A DNA stretch of 64,000 nt from Corynebacterium lipophiloflavum DSM 44291 (GTDB lineage Bacteria > Actinomycetota > Actinomycetes > Mycobacteriales > Mycobacteriaceae). Each line of letters starts with the position of its first letter. Positions within the stretch are counted from its first letter, which is position 1. The stretch covers positions 24,329-88,328 of the forward strand of contig NZ_GG667194.1 of assembly GCF_000159635.1 (NCBI RefSeq), given 5' to 3'. The notes below the pieces were generated by a model. The model did no database searches. It was not told where the DNA came from and saw nothing but the letters and a program-made list of their open reading frames with translations. A program made the translations under genes and the position numbers. Of this stretch, positions 55,834-64,000 are shown in pieces.

Positions 55834-56752
55834 AGCGGATCCTTGGGTCTAAAACGGCGTAGAGGAGATCGACAATGAGGTTGGCAATGATGTAGACGAT
55901 CACCAGCACCGTGGTAAACGACACCACGGTCGCGGGCTCACCCTTGATAATCGCCTGGTAGATGGTTCCACCCACGCCGTTGATCCCGAAGATGCCCTCC
56001 GTGACAATCGCGCCACCCATCAGCGCGCCGAGGTCGGCACCCAGGAAGGTGACCACCGGAATGAGAGAGTTGCGCAACACGTGGCGGTTCATCACCTGGC
56101 CGTTGCTCAAGCCTTTGGCCCGGGCGGTGCGCACATAATCCGCGCGCAGGTTTTCGCTGACTGACTGGCGCGTCAGCCTGATCACGTAGGCAAACGACAA
56201 GGCACCAAGCACCACCGCCGGCATCAACAGCGCGGTAAACGATTCGTTGCGGCCCACCGTTACCGGCAGCAGCTGCCACTGCACGCCCACGACGTACTGC
56301 AGGACGAAGCCGATCACGAAGGACGGGACAGCGATGACGAACAGCGACACGAGCAGGATCGTCGAGTCGAAAATTCCGCCGCGGCGCACACCCGCGATCA
56401 CGCCGAAGAGGATGCCGAAAACAGCCTCGAACACGAGCGCCATCAGGGCGAGCTTGATGGTGACGGGAAAGGCGTTGGCCATCACCGAGGACACAGGCTG
56501 GCCCGAGAAGGTCGTGCCGAAGTCGCCGGTGAAAATGCCCTTGATGTAGAGCAGGTACTGCACAATGAACGGTTGGTCGAGGTTATACTCGGCCTCAATG
56601 CGTGCGCGCGCCGCCTCGGTCAGGCCGCGGTCGCCGCCGAGGGCCTGAACTGGATCGCCGGGCATCAAAAACACCAGCGCGTACAGCAGCAGCGTCGCGC
56701 CGAAGAAAACCGGGATCATCTGGAGAAGGCGTCGCCCAATGTATCGCAGCAT
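55826..56752 (-). CDS. Oligopeptide ABC importer permease (DppB-like)
   Basis: A 308-residue permease with the DppB/OppB start (MLRYIGRRLLQMIPVFFGAT) and LMPGDPVQALGG, and the EAA loop (RTARAKGLSNGQVMNRHVLR). ATG 56752 has AGGAGGG 9 nt upstream. It follows the binding-protein gene after 121 bp that hold a hairpin. Confidence 0.94.
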   Translation of the reverse strand: MLRYIGRRLLQMIPVFFGATLLLYALVFLMPGDPVQALGGDRGLTEAARARIEAEYNLDQPFIVQYLLYIKGIFTGDFGTTFSGQPVSSVMANAFPVTIKLALMALVFEAVFGILFGVIAGVRRGGIFDSTILLVSLFVIAVPSFVIGFVLQYVVGVQWQLLPVTVGRNESFTALLMPAVVLGALSFAYVIRLTRQSVSENLRADYVRTARAKGLSNGQVMNRHVLRNSLIPVVTFLGADLGALMGGAIVTEGIFGINGVGGTIYQAIIKGEPATVVSFTTVLVIVYIIANLIVDLLYAVLDPRIRYA

Positions 56753-56821
56753 CTCTCGCGGACCCTCCTATTCTTCTGGTTTAAATTTGCGGGTGAATGA
56801 ATACTATAGAGAAGCGAAATG

Positions 56822-56858
56822 CCACCACCCCGTAAGCTGAGCGCAAACGGGGTGGTGG
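56822..56858 (-). terminator. Intra-operon hairpin between binding-protein and permease genes
   Basis: Perfect 12-bp arms CCACCACCCCGT and ACGGGGTGGTGG with a 13-nt loop, followed on the minus strand by a short T-containing stretch (GGCATTTCGCTTCTC). It is placed to lower expression of the permease/ATPase genes relative to the binding protein, a common arrangement in such operons. Confidence 0.65.
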
Positions 56859-56873
56859 GCAAACACTGGGGTG

Positions 56874-58472
56874 TTACTGCTTGGTGATCTCGTGGTAGAC
56901 CGGCTGGGACTTCCACGAGAAGGTCACGTTGTCGACGTTCTCGGAAGAACCACCGGTGACGTTGGAGTACCACAGCGGAACCGCCGGGAGATCTGCAAGG
57001 AGAATCTCCTGCGCCTGGTTGTAGATCGGGGTTGCGGCCTCGATGTCCGCCGAGTTCGCGGCCTCATCGAGCAGCTTGTCAAACTCCGGGTTGGAGTAGT
57101 CACCGTCGTTGGAGCCAGCGCCGGTGCCGTACAGCGGGCCGAGGAAGTTACCCAGCGACGGGTAGTCCGCCTGCCAACCGGTACGGAACGCGCCTGAGAT
57201 CGTGCGGTTGGTCACGTCGTCACGCAGGGACTTGAAGTCCGGGTAGGCGTTGCCCACCGCGTCGATGCCGAGCGTGTTGCGGATCGAGTTGGCCACGGCA
57301 TCGACCCAGGCCTGGTGGCCGCCGTCAGCGTTGTAAGAGATGGTGAACTGACCGGCAAACGGCGAGATGGCATCGGCCTCGGCCCACAGGCGCTTCGCTT
57401 CCTCTGGGTCGTAGGTGAGCACCTCGGAGCCATCCAGGCTGTCGGAGTGGCCCGGGATCACCGGGGAGGTGAAGTCGGTCGCCGGGGTGCGCGTTCCCTG
57501 GAAAATAGTGTCGGTGATCTCCTCACGGTTGATCGCGCGGGACAGCGCGGCGCGACGCAGCTCGCCCTCTTCACCCGAGAAGTGCTCGAGATCCTCTGGA
57601 ATGGTGAAGGATTGGAACACGGCGGCAGGCTGGTTCACAGCACGCTCACCGAGCTCGTCCTGGAAGGTGGAGAAGGCGGAGTCCGGAACGGCGTCGAGCA
57701 CATCCAGGTTGCCGGCGAGCAGGTCGGCGTAGGCCGCGTCCTGCTGAGCGTAAAACACAAAGTTCACACCGTCGTTCTGCGCGGCGCGATCACCGGTGTA
57801 CTCCTCGTTCGGGACGATCGTGGCGTCTTGGTTGTGGTTCCACTCGGCCAGCTTGTAGGGGCCGTTGGAAATCGGGTTTTCACCGTAGGCGTCGATATCA
57901 TCGTACGCGCTCGGATGCATCGGGTAGTAGGCGGAGTAGCCCAGTCGGGAGACGAAGTCGGCTTCCGGCTGGTTCAGCTCGATGGTGAACGTCTTGTCGT
58001 CGACGACCTCGAGGCCCTCCATCTCGGCCTTGCCCTCTTCGTAGCCCAGGATTGGCTCGAAGAAGTAAGCGCTCAGAAGGGCGTTCTCGACGGTGTAGTT
58101 CCACGCCTTAACAAAATCTTCGGCGGTGACCGGGGAGCCGTCGGACCACTTGATGTCGTCCTTGAGCGTTACGCGGTAGGTCTTGTCCCCCTCGAGATCG
58201 ATGGATTCGGCGAGCTCGTTATGCGCGTTGCCCTCCCCGTCGTAGTACACGAGTCCGGAGAAGATGTTTTCCACGATGCGGCCGCCGCCGGTCTCGTTGG
58301 TGTTGCCCGGAATCAGCGGGTTCTGTGGCTCGCTGCCGTTAGCGAGGACGTAGTTGTCACCGCCGCCACCCTGAGCGTTGTTTGAGCCGGAGCCCGATTC
58401 TGAACCGCAGGCAGCGAGGCCCAGCGCAAGTGCACTGGCTGCTGCCACGGAGGTTACTTTCTTAAATCGCAA
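56874..58472 (-). CDS. Oligopeptide-binding lipoprotein of the ABC importer
   Basis: Captures peptides outside the cell for the DppBCDF-type importer. The 532-residue family-5 binding protein has a lipoprotein signal (FKKVTSVAAASALALGLAAC, Cys at about 22), then a Ser/Gly/Asn-rich linker and the binding domain (YVLANGSEPQNPLIPGNTNE, IKWSDGSPVTAEDFVKAWNY, and later ISYNADGGHQAWVDAVANSI). TTG 58472 is supported by AAAGGAG 7 nt upstream. First gene of the importer operon; a long AT-rich leader lies upstream. Confidence 0.94.
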   Translation of the reverse strand: MRFKKVTSVAAASALALGLAACGSESGSGSNNAQGGGGDNYVLANGSEPQNPLIPGNTNETGGGRIVENIFSGLVYYDGEGNAHNELAESIDLEGDKTYRVTLKDDIKWSDGSPVTAEDFVKAWNYTVENALLSAYFFEPILGYEEGKAEMEGLEVVDDKTFTIELNQPEADFVSRLGYSAYYPMHPSAYDDIDAYGENPISNGPYKLAEWNHNQDATIVPNEEYTGDRAAQNDGVNFVFYAQQDAAYADLLAGNLDVLDAVPDSAFSTFQDELGERAVNQPAAVFQSFTIPEDLEHFSGEEGELRRAALSRAINREEITDTIFQGTRTPATDFTSPVIPGHSDSLDGSEVLTYDPEEAKRLWAEADAISPFAGQFTISYNADGGHQAWVDAVANSIRNTLGIDAVGNAYPDFKSLRDDVTNRTISGAFRTGWQADYPSLGNFLGPLYGTGAGSNDGDYSNPEFDKLLDEAANSADIEAATPIYNQAQEILLADLPAVPLWYSNVTGGSSENVDNVTFSWKSQPVYHEITKQ

Positions 58473-58680
58473 AGCGAATCTCCTTTATCTTCGACCGACT
58501 GCACAACGCTTCGCTCCACCGAGTTCTCCAGGTGCACCAAGTACTCCAGATCACCCGCAAGCGAATTGCGAATATTTCATCACAAAAATTGGATTTTCAA
58601 TACAAAGTTAGATTTTCTCTGCGAAGTTTCTGCATTTTCGCTGGTTACAGGCGGCGCGCTCCACGAAGTTTACCCCCCGT

Positions 58681-59013
58681 TCACCCCCGCTTCCCCTCCC
58701 CCGTGCGCACCCACGTCACTACAAGCCCATCAGTTTCTTCAAAGCGCTCGAGGTGCTTGCCGACAATCTCCTCAGCCTGGTCGATATTCTCAGACGGCGC
58801 CTCCATGGCGAGCACCAGCACGTTGTCCCCGCACAACATGTCGCAGGTGCCCACCGGGACACCGTCGCGCGGTGGGAAAATGAGCTGGCCGCGGCCGGTA
58901 TCCGGGTCGAAGGCAGTCTCGATTTTCCGGCCGAGGTGGCTGGCCAGTTGTTTCGCGTAGCGTGCGGGCCTTTCCGTGGCGACACGCGCCGTGGTTGTCA
59001 CTAGATCAGACAT
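58681..59013 (-). CDS. DUF2218 family protein
   Basis: A 110-residue soluble protein. The stretches ATERPARYAKQLASHLGRKI, GRGQLIFPPRDGVPVGTCDM and the C-terminal VVGKHLERFEE match DUF2218, a small family of unknown function often near iron/siderophore or stress genes. There is one cysteine pair (CDMLC). ATG 59013 is preferred over 59019 because of AAGGTG 7 nt upstream. It is divergent from the DUF808 gene. Confidence 0.82.
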   Translation of the reverse strand: MSDLVTTTARVATERPARYAKQLASHLGRKIETAFDPDTGRGQLIFPPRDGVPVGTCDMLCGDNVLVLAMEAPSENIDQAEEIVGKHLERFEETDGLVVTWVRTGEGKRG

Positions 59014-59101
59014 GACCACACCTTACCCACCGCACGGCGCTATGCGGTGCACTAAGATTTCCATGTCTAACGCTCTCACCCTTACCTGAAAGGGGCACAC
59101 C

Positions 59102-60031
59102 ATGGCCGGTGGCCTACTCGCGCTGCTTGACGACGTCGCACTGATCGCCCGCACCGCCGCCTCATCCGCCGACGATGTCGCCGCAATGACCGCCAAGACC
59201 TCCGCCAAGGCCGCCGGAGTGGTGATCGACGACGCCGCAGTGACCCCGCAGTACGTGCGCGACGTCACCCCGGCGCGCGAGCTGCCGATGATCTGGCGCA
59301 TTGCAAAGGGCTCCTTCCGCAACAAGCTGCTCTTTATCCTCCCGATCGCACTGCTGCTCAACGCCATCGCCCCGTGGGCGCTGGTGCCGATCCTCATGAT
59401 CGGCGGCGCCTACCTCTGCTTCGAGGGCGCGGAGAAGATCCTGCACAAGTTCTTCTCCTCACACGACACCCACGAGAACGCCCAGGGCACCGAGAAGGAC
59501 GAAAAGGACGAAGACGCCCTGGTCTCGGGTGCAATCCGCACGGACCTGATCCTCTCGGCCGAGATCATGATTATCGCCCTCGACGAGGTCAAGGACGAGC
59601 CGATCTGGATGGAGGCGGCGGTCCTCGCCTCAGTGGGCATCTTTATTACCCTCGCGGTCTACGGCGCGGTGGCCCTGCTGGTCAAGATCGACGACATCGG
59701 CCTCGGCATGATCCGCCGCGGCAATGCTGTGGGCTTCGGCCGCGCGCTGGTTAAGGCCATGCCGTACGTGCTCAGCGCGATCGGCATAATCGGCACGATC
59801 GCCATGCTGTGGGTCGGCGGCCACCTCATTATCCGCGGTCTCGACGAGGTGTTCGGCCTGCACTGGCTGCACGACATCATCGTCTCCGGCCAGGAAGCCG
59901 TCGGTGGCGGCGTCGCAGGCTGGTTCGTTGACACAGGCGTCTCCCTCATCGTCGGACTGATCACGGGTCTTCTCGTCGTCGGCGTCGTCACGCTGGTGAA
60001 GAAGATGCTGCCTGCCAAGCCGAGCCGATGA
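59102..60031 (+). CDS. DUF808 (YedI-like) inner-membrane protein
   Basis: A 309-residue protein. The N-terminal segment MAGGLLALLDDVALIARTAA and KAAGVVIDDAAVTPQYV are typical of DUF808 proteins. After RNKLLFILPIALLLNAIAPW come further helices (LVPILMIGGAYLCFEGAEKI, LIVGLITGLLVVGVVTLVKK). The family is a membrane protein of unknown function. AAAGGGGC precedes ATG 59102. It overlaps the UvrA-like gene by 4 bp and so is co-translated with it, an uncommon pairing. Confidence 0.88.
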   Translation: MAGGLLALLDDVALIARTAASSADDVAAMTAKTSAKAAGVVIDDAAVTPQYVRDVTPARELPMIWRIAKGSFRNKLLFILPIALLLNAIAPWALVPILMIGGAYLCFEGAEKILHKFFSSHDTHENAQGTEKDEKDEDALVSGAIRTDLILSAEIMIIALDEVKDEPIWMEAAVLASVGIFITLAVYGAVALLVKIDDIGLGMIRRGNAVGFGRALVKAMPYVLSAIGIIGTIAMLWVGGHLIIRGLDEVFGLHWLHDIIVSGQEAVGGGVAGWFVDTGVSLIVGLITGLLVVGVVTLVKKMLPAKPSR

Positions 60032-62376
60032 GTGACACGCGCGCGGCGGACTACTACGAGTTCATCCGCGTCGTCGGGGCGTACGAGAATAACCTCAAAA
60101 ACGTCTCCCTCGACATTCCGAAACGGCGCCTGACCGTGTTCGCGGGCGTATCCGGCTCCGGCAAGTCCTCGCTGGTCTTCGACACCATCGCCGCCGAATC
60201 GCGCCGGCTGATCAACGAGACCTACTCCACATTTATCCAAGGCTTCATGCCGTCGATGGCGCGCCCCGACGTCGACCGCCTCGAGGGTCTGACCACGGCG
60301 ATCATCGTAGATCAAAACCAGCTCGGTACGAACGCGCGCTCCACCGTCGGAACCGCGACCGACGCGACCGCCATGCTGCGCGTGCTGTTCTCCCGCATCG
60401 CGCAACCCAACGCGGGCGGCCCCGGCGCCTACTCCTTCAACGTCCCCTCCGTCAGCGCCGGGGGCGTGCTTACCGACGCCCGCGGCAACAAAAAGGTCCT
60501 CAAAGATTACAAGCGCACCGGCGGAATGTGCCCCGACTGCGAAGGCACGGGGCGTGCTTCGGTCCTGGACGTTGACGAGGTCGTCGACAAGCAGAAATCG
60601 CTCGATGAGGGCGCGGTGACGGTGCCCGGGTACAAGCCCGGGTCGTGGCAGCTGCGTCACTACTCGGACTCCGGCTTCTTCCCCACCGACCGGCCCGTCG
60701 GCGAGTTCACCGACGAGCAGCTGCACACTTTGTTGTACGCCGAGCCGCGCAAGGTGGACTTCCTGGGCATCAACACCACCTACGAGGGGTTGATACCGAA
60801 GCTGAGCAAGTCCCTGCTGACCAAGGAAATGGAGGGAATGCAAAAGGCGATGCGCGAGTTCGTCGAGCGCGCCGTCACCACCGCGCCGTGCCCCGCCTGC
60901 GGTGGCACGCGTCTTGCCGACCACGCACTTGAGTCGCGCATCCGCGGCAAGAACATCGCCGAGCTGTGCGCGATGGAAGTCGCCGACCTCGCCGCATGGT
61001 TCGCTCAGCTTGACGACGCCTCCGCGGCTCCGCTTACCTTCGCGATACGCGAAACGCTGGCCCACTTCGTCACCATCGGGCTCGGCTACATCACCCTCGA
61101 CCGCCCGACGCCGACGCTGTCCGGCGGCGAGGCGCAGCGCATAAAAATGATCCGCCACCTCGGCTCCGCGCTAACGGATGTGACCTACGTCTTCGACGAG
61201 CCCACCGCCGGGCTGCACCCCGACGACATCGAGCGGATGAACACCTTGCTTCTGCAGCTGCGCGACAAGGGCAACACAGTGCTCGTGGTTGATCACAAGC
61301 CGCAAACTATCGAGATCGCCGACCACGTCGTCGAGCTGGGCCCCGGGGCGGGTGCCGCGGGTGGAGAGGTGGTGTTTGAGGGGGGCGTCGATACGCTCAA
61401 GCGCTCTGACACCATCACCGGTCGCCACCTGCACAAGCGCTACCGGCTCAAGCCGGACGCGGAGTGCCGGGCGGGCGACGGCACACTCGAGATCCGCGGC
61501 GCGAGCGAGAACAACCTGGTGGGTGTGGACACCAACATCCCGCGCGGGGCGCTGACCGTGATCACCGGCGTGGCGGGCTCCGGGAAGTCTTCGCTCGTGC
61601 GCGCGATCCCGCTTGATGATTCCGCCGTGTGGGTGGACCAGGCTTCGATTAGCGGCTCGCGCCGATCGAATCCCGCGACCTACACCGGCGCGCTGGACCC
61701 GATCCGCAAGGCGTTTGCCAAGCACAACGGGGTGAAACCCGCCCTATTTTCGCCGAATTCCGAAGGCGCCTGCTCCAACTGCAAGGGGGCCGGCGTCGTC
61801 TACGTCGACCTGGGCATGATGCAGGGCGTCGACATCACGTGCGACGTGTGCGAGGGCAAGCGCTTCGACGACGCCGTGCTCGTGCACACCTTCGGCGGGC
61901 TCAACATCGCCGAGGTGCTGGACATGCCCGCCGTGCGTGCCGCGGAGTTCTTCACCGAGAACAAGGTCCCGGCAGCCGCGCGCATCGCCGGCCACCTCGT
62001 CGACGTGGGCCTGGGCTACCTCACGCTCGGCCAGCCGCTGACCACCCTGTCCGGCGGCGAGCGCCAGCGCCTGAAACTCGCGAGCCATCTGTCGGACAAG
62101 GCGACGATGTTCGTTCTCGACGAGCCGACCACAGGGCTGCACGTCGCCGACTCGGCCGCGCTGGTTGACCTCTTCGACCGGCTTGTCGACGCCGGCGCGA
62201 CCGTCATCGTCATCGAGCACAACCCCGCCGTGATTGCGCGCGCCGACTACATCATTGACCTCGGCCCGGGCGCGGGCTCCGCTGGCGGCCGCATCGTCGC
62301 CCACGGCACCCCGAGCGCTGTCGCCGCGAACCCCGACTCGCTTACCGGGGTGTACCTGCGAAGGTTCTCAAGCTAG
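60028..62376 (+). CDS. UvrA-like ABC ATPase (short paralogue)
   Basis: A 782-residue double ABC ATPase of the UvrA type: Walker A GVSGSGKSS (about 40), zinc cysteines CPDCEGTGR (about 168) and CPACGGTR, LSGGE (about 363), second Walker A GVAGSGKSS (about 513), zinc module CSNCKGAG...CDVC (about 581-604), second LSGGE and VLDEPTTGLH. At 782 residues it is clearly shorter than UvrA (about 950), most likely lacking the UvrB-binding insert. Such paralogues are linked to drug resistance (DrrC/UvrA2-like) or specialised repair, not to core excision repair. It is translationally coupled to the DUF808 gene. Confidence 0.9.
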   Translation: MSDTRAADYYEFIRVVGAYENNLKNVSLDIPKRRLTVFAGVSGSGKSSLVFDTIAAESRRLINETYSTFIQGFMPSMARPDVDRLEGLTTAIIVDQNQLGTNARSTVGTATDATAMLRVLFSRIAQPNAGGPGAYSFNVPSVSAGGVLTDARGNKKVLKDYKRTGGMCPDCEGTGRASVLDVDEVVDKQKSLDEGAVTVPGYKPGSWQLRHYSDSGFFPTDRPVGEFTDEQLHTLLYAEPRKVDFLGINTTYEGLIPKLSKSLLTKEMEGMQKAMREFVERAVTTAPCPACGGTRLADHALESRIRGKNIAELCAMEVADLAAWFAQLDDASAAPLTFAIRETLAHFVTIGLGYITLDRPTPTLSGGEAQRIKMIRHLGSALTDVTYVFDEPTAGLHPDDIERMNTLLLQLRDKGNTVLVVDHKPQTIEIADHVVELGPGAGAAGGEVVFEGGVDTLKRSDTITGRHLHKRYRLKPDAECRAGDGTLEIRGASENNLVGVDTNIPRGALTVITGVAGSGKSSLVRAIPLDDSAVWVDQASISGSRRSNPATYTGALDPIRKAFAKHNGVKPALFSPNSEGACSNCKGAGVVYVDLGMMQGVDITCDVCEGKRFDDAVLVHTFGGLNIAEVLDMPAVRAAEFFTENKVPAAARIAGHLVDVGLGYLTLGQPLTTLSGGERQRLKLASHLSDKATMFVLDEPTTGLHVADSAALVDLFDRLVDAGATVIVIEHNPAVIARADYIIDLGPGAGSAGGRIVAHGTPSAVAANPDSLTGVYLRRFSS

Positions 62377-62446
62377 CCAAATCCGAGGCCGAATAAGGGG
62401 TATCGTCGAAGGTGTAAACGTACTCGGTATGTAAGGAGAGATTAGT

Positions 62447-62863
62447 ATGTCTCACGGCACTGGAGATCACGGCCCGAAGCCCTACGCAGTAGACATTGAG
62501 AAGGCCACGGTGGACAACGACGCCTTCCGTGACACCCTCTGGACCGGCGAGCACCTGCAGCTCACCGTTATGACCATTCCTGCGGGTGGCGAGATCGGCG
62601 CCGAGATCCACGACGACCACGATCAGTTTCTCCGTCTCGAAGCTGGCTCCCTGCGCGCCATGATCGGCACCAGCGAGGCCGAGCTTGAGCTCGATGAAGT
62701 TGTCCACGACGACTTCGCCATCTTCGTGCCGGCCGGCAAGTGGCACAACTTCGTCAACGAGGGCGACGAGCCCGCGAAGCTGTACTCTATTTACGCGGCT
62801 CCGGAGCACAAGCCGGGCACCTTCCATGCCACCAAGGCGGACGCGGACGCGGCTGAGCACTAA
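62447..62863 (+). CDS. Cupin-domain protein
   Basis: A 138-residue single-domain cupin. Motif 1 is visible as PAGGEIGAEIHDDHDQFLRL (histidines at about 54 and 57) and motif 2 as FVPAGKWHNFVN (His at about 94), a likely metal-binding beta-barrel. The His-rich N-terminus (MSHGTGDHG) may also hold metal. Strong RBS AAGGAGAG before ATG 62447. Substrate not predictable. Confidence 0.9.
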   Translation: MSHGTGDHGPKPYAVDIEKATVDNDAFRDTLWTGEHLQLTVMTIPAGGEIGAEIHDDHDQFLRLEAGSLRAMIGTSEAELELDEVVHDDFAIFVPAGKWHNFVNEGDEPAKLYSIYAAPEHKPGTFHATKADADAAEH

Positions 62864-62867
62864 TTAC

Positions 62868-63818
62868 GTGAGCGGCCCGACTGTCTACCCCCTCGCGCCG
62901 TCGGCGTGGGGGGCCGCAGACGAAATTGACGTCGACCATCTCGTCCAGGCGTTGCTGTTTAGCGACATTGCGAGAACGGTCGGCACGACCTACCTCGAGG
63001 TTCAGCTTGAGCCGGACCCGATGACCCGCGGCTGGCGAGTGCGCGCGGGCGAGCACGTGATCGGTGCTATCGCTGCGGCTGTGCGCAGCCGCTTCCCCGC
63101 CATCGAACGCATCCACGCGTCTGGCTTCGTGCCGAGAACCATCGCAGGAGCCCGCTTTGACTCTGAGCGAGGCCGGTGCGATGTGCAGGTGTACCTGCCC
63201 CCGCCAGAGGTGTCCGTTCCGCGAAACAACTCCCCCGCGGGTGCCGTCGTGCTCGATCCCGGTGACATGGTCGTCGTCAACACAGCGACTGGCGAGTTCA
63301 GCGCCGCCGAGCTGGCTGCGCGCTCCCCCGGCCAATGGCTGGTTGGTCTGTCGATTGTCGGCGACGCCGTCGTGATCACCCTCGACGGGCGCGTACTGGG
63401 CACCGTCTCTGATGCCGACAACGCCGCATTAGCGTCGCTTATCGACGCCCCCACCTCCTACGCCCGCGCCCACATCATCGACGCGATGGTTGGCCTCGAC
63501 GTTTCCGAACCGGCCACGGAGCCGGCCCCCGTACCAGCGTTAACTGTGCCGGCGCCGGAACCCGAGCGCGACTGGAACTTGGTCACGTTCCCCGACGGAA
63601 CGTGGTCGGTGGTTGTGGAACGTGACGCTGCGATCGACCCGGAAGATATCGCTGCGCCGGCTCGTCGATCTCGCCCCGTGGCGGGTCCGGCTTCGATTGA
63701 CTTCACGCCTACGACGAGCTTTCGGGCGTCGTCGGCCGCCTACCTCACGGAGGTGGAGAAGATGCGCATCCGCCGCGAGCAGCAAGACGCTTCCAAGGGT
63801 GGGCGGCACCGTCGGTAG
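62868..63818 (+). CDS. Hypothetical protein, 316 residues
   Basis: Starts at GTG 62868, 4 bp after the cupin stop, so it is probably co-transcribed. The family is not recognised. The first 220 residues look like a folded alpha/beta protein (DHLVQALLFSDIARTVGTTY, then GDAVVITLDGRVLGTVSD); then a Pro/Glu/Ala-rich linker (EPATEPAPVPALTVPAPEPE) leads to a short second domain ending in a basic tail (KGGRHRR). No signal peptide. Could be an intracellular DNA- or nucleotide-interacting protein, but this is a guess. Confidence 0.7.
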   Translation: MSGPTVYPLAPSAWGAADEIDVDHLVQALLFSDIARTVGTTYLEVQLEPDPMTRGWRVRAGEHVIGAIAAAVRSRFPAIERIHASGFVPRTIAGARFDSERGRCDVQVYLPPPEVSVPRNNSPAGAVVLDPGDMVVVNTATGEFSAAELAARSPGQWLVGLSIVGDAVVITLDGRVLGTVSDADNAALASLIDAPTSYARAHIIDAMVGLDVSEPATEPAPVPALTVPAPEPERDWNLVTFPDGTWSVVVERDAAIDPEDIAAPARRSRPVAGPASIDFTPTTSFRASSAAYLTEVEKMRIRREQQDASKGGRHRR

Positions 63819-63820
63819 TT

Positions 63821-63873
63821 CGGGTTTTGTTCGGGCGCGCTGAGGTATAGGTGCTAGACCTCAAGAAAACCCG
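63821..63873. repeat. 29-bp palindromic element, copy 2, within a longer hairpin
   Basis: CGCTGAGGT plus ATAGGTGCTAG plus ACCTCA (63838-63865) matches the element at 10466-10494 with one change in the centre. Outside it, CGGGTTTT (63821-63828) and AAAACCCG (63866-63873) form another pair of arms, so this copy can also act as the terminator of the preceding gene. Confidence 0.6.
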
Positions 63874-63964
63874 CACCACCAACAAGCTCCCCAGCGCACC
63901 CCCCAGACCGGTATAGTCCCCAGCGTTCCCGAACCGAATTACCGAAGCGAGTCCCCGAAGTCCC

Positions 63965-64000
63965 ATGCGCATCACCTCCCGCACCCTAGCCCTCGTCACC
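63965..64000 (+). CDS. Possible start of a further gene (cut by window edge)
   Basis: ATG 63965 opens MRITSRTLALVT, which has a basic residue-then-hydrophobic pattern typical of a signal peptide, and runs to the window end. No strong RBS (CGAAG about 10 nt upstream). Too short to judge. Confidence 0.3.
   Translation, partial: MRITSRTLALVT

Noticed and set aside
59659-61158. 499-codon frame antisense to DUF808 and UvrA-like genes
   Set aside because: It crosses two well-supported genes and encodes Gly/Arg/His-rich sequence without motifs.

Overview
The window reads as a chromosomal segment of a high-GC Corynebacterium. The evidence is a one-piece 2-oxoglutarate dehydrogenase (E2 catalytic domain fused to E1), mycothiol synthesis (mshB), the typA-lpqW-mshB-fdxC-dapC order shared with mycobacteria, the succinylase lysine/DAP genes, and a sigE-anti-sigma-tatB-mrp cluster beside glgC/glgA. 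Nearly all of it is ordinary vertical-type chromosome. I see no IS element, prophage, CRISPR array, rRNA or tRNA.

Layout. 1-2050: a DEAD-box RNA helicase, cut by the window edge. 2159-5495: a Nudix hydrolase overlapping a large PLD-nuclease/SF2-helicase/DUF3427 protein, in a stretch that looks AT-richer than its surroundings. 5537-6502: L-lactate dehydrogenase. 6413-7806: three truncated gene remnants (diacylglycerol kinase-like, FAD-linked oxidase, glpD), best explained by deletions. 7819-14857: small hypotheticals, a nucleoside hydrolase/MFS pair, an acidic protein, a carboxylesterase and a membrane protein. 14850-22357: a double ABC exporter and odhA. 22443-26506: a lipoprotein, a GSP17M-like protein, mrp, tatB, an anti-sigma factor and sigE. 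26636-31194: an O-methyltransferase, glgC, glgA and a GH32-like protein that appears to lack catalytic residues. 31191-36155: rRNA methyltransferase-like protein, DUF3117 protein, DivIVA-like protein, gpgS, folP2, LOG-family protein and dapE.

36185-43283: a dapD paralogue, an 85-bp tandem repeat array, two tandem amino-acid permeases, dapD, a GtrA-family protein, dapC and fdxC. 43297-49703: membrane protein, mshB, lpqW, typA, a secreted protein and a DUF402 protein. 49700-52983: a TPP-riboswitch operon encoding an ECF thiamine-precursor importer plus a small P-loop kinase. 53165-58472: a complete oligopeptide ABC importer. 58681-64000: a DUF2218 protein, a DUF808 membrane protein coupled to a UvrA-like ATPase, a cupin, a hypothetical protein, and possibly the first codons of another gene.

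How the genes work together. dapC, dapD and dapE supply meso-diaminopimelate and lysine. gpgS, glgA and glgC use activated glucose for methylglucose-type and alpha-glucan products. lpqW acts in the mannolipid envelope pathway and mshB in thiol synthesis. Many genes are translationally coupled through 4-bp overlaps. Several starts lie 7-9 nt behind a -10-like hexamer, consistent with leaderless transcripts.

The items most worth following up are: the Nudix/PLD-helicase pair; the eroded glpD/oxidase/dgk cluster; the GH32-like protein beside glgA; the 85-bp hairpin array; the kinase in the TPP-riboswitch operon; and a 29-bp palindromic element present twice.
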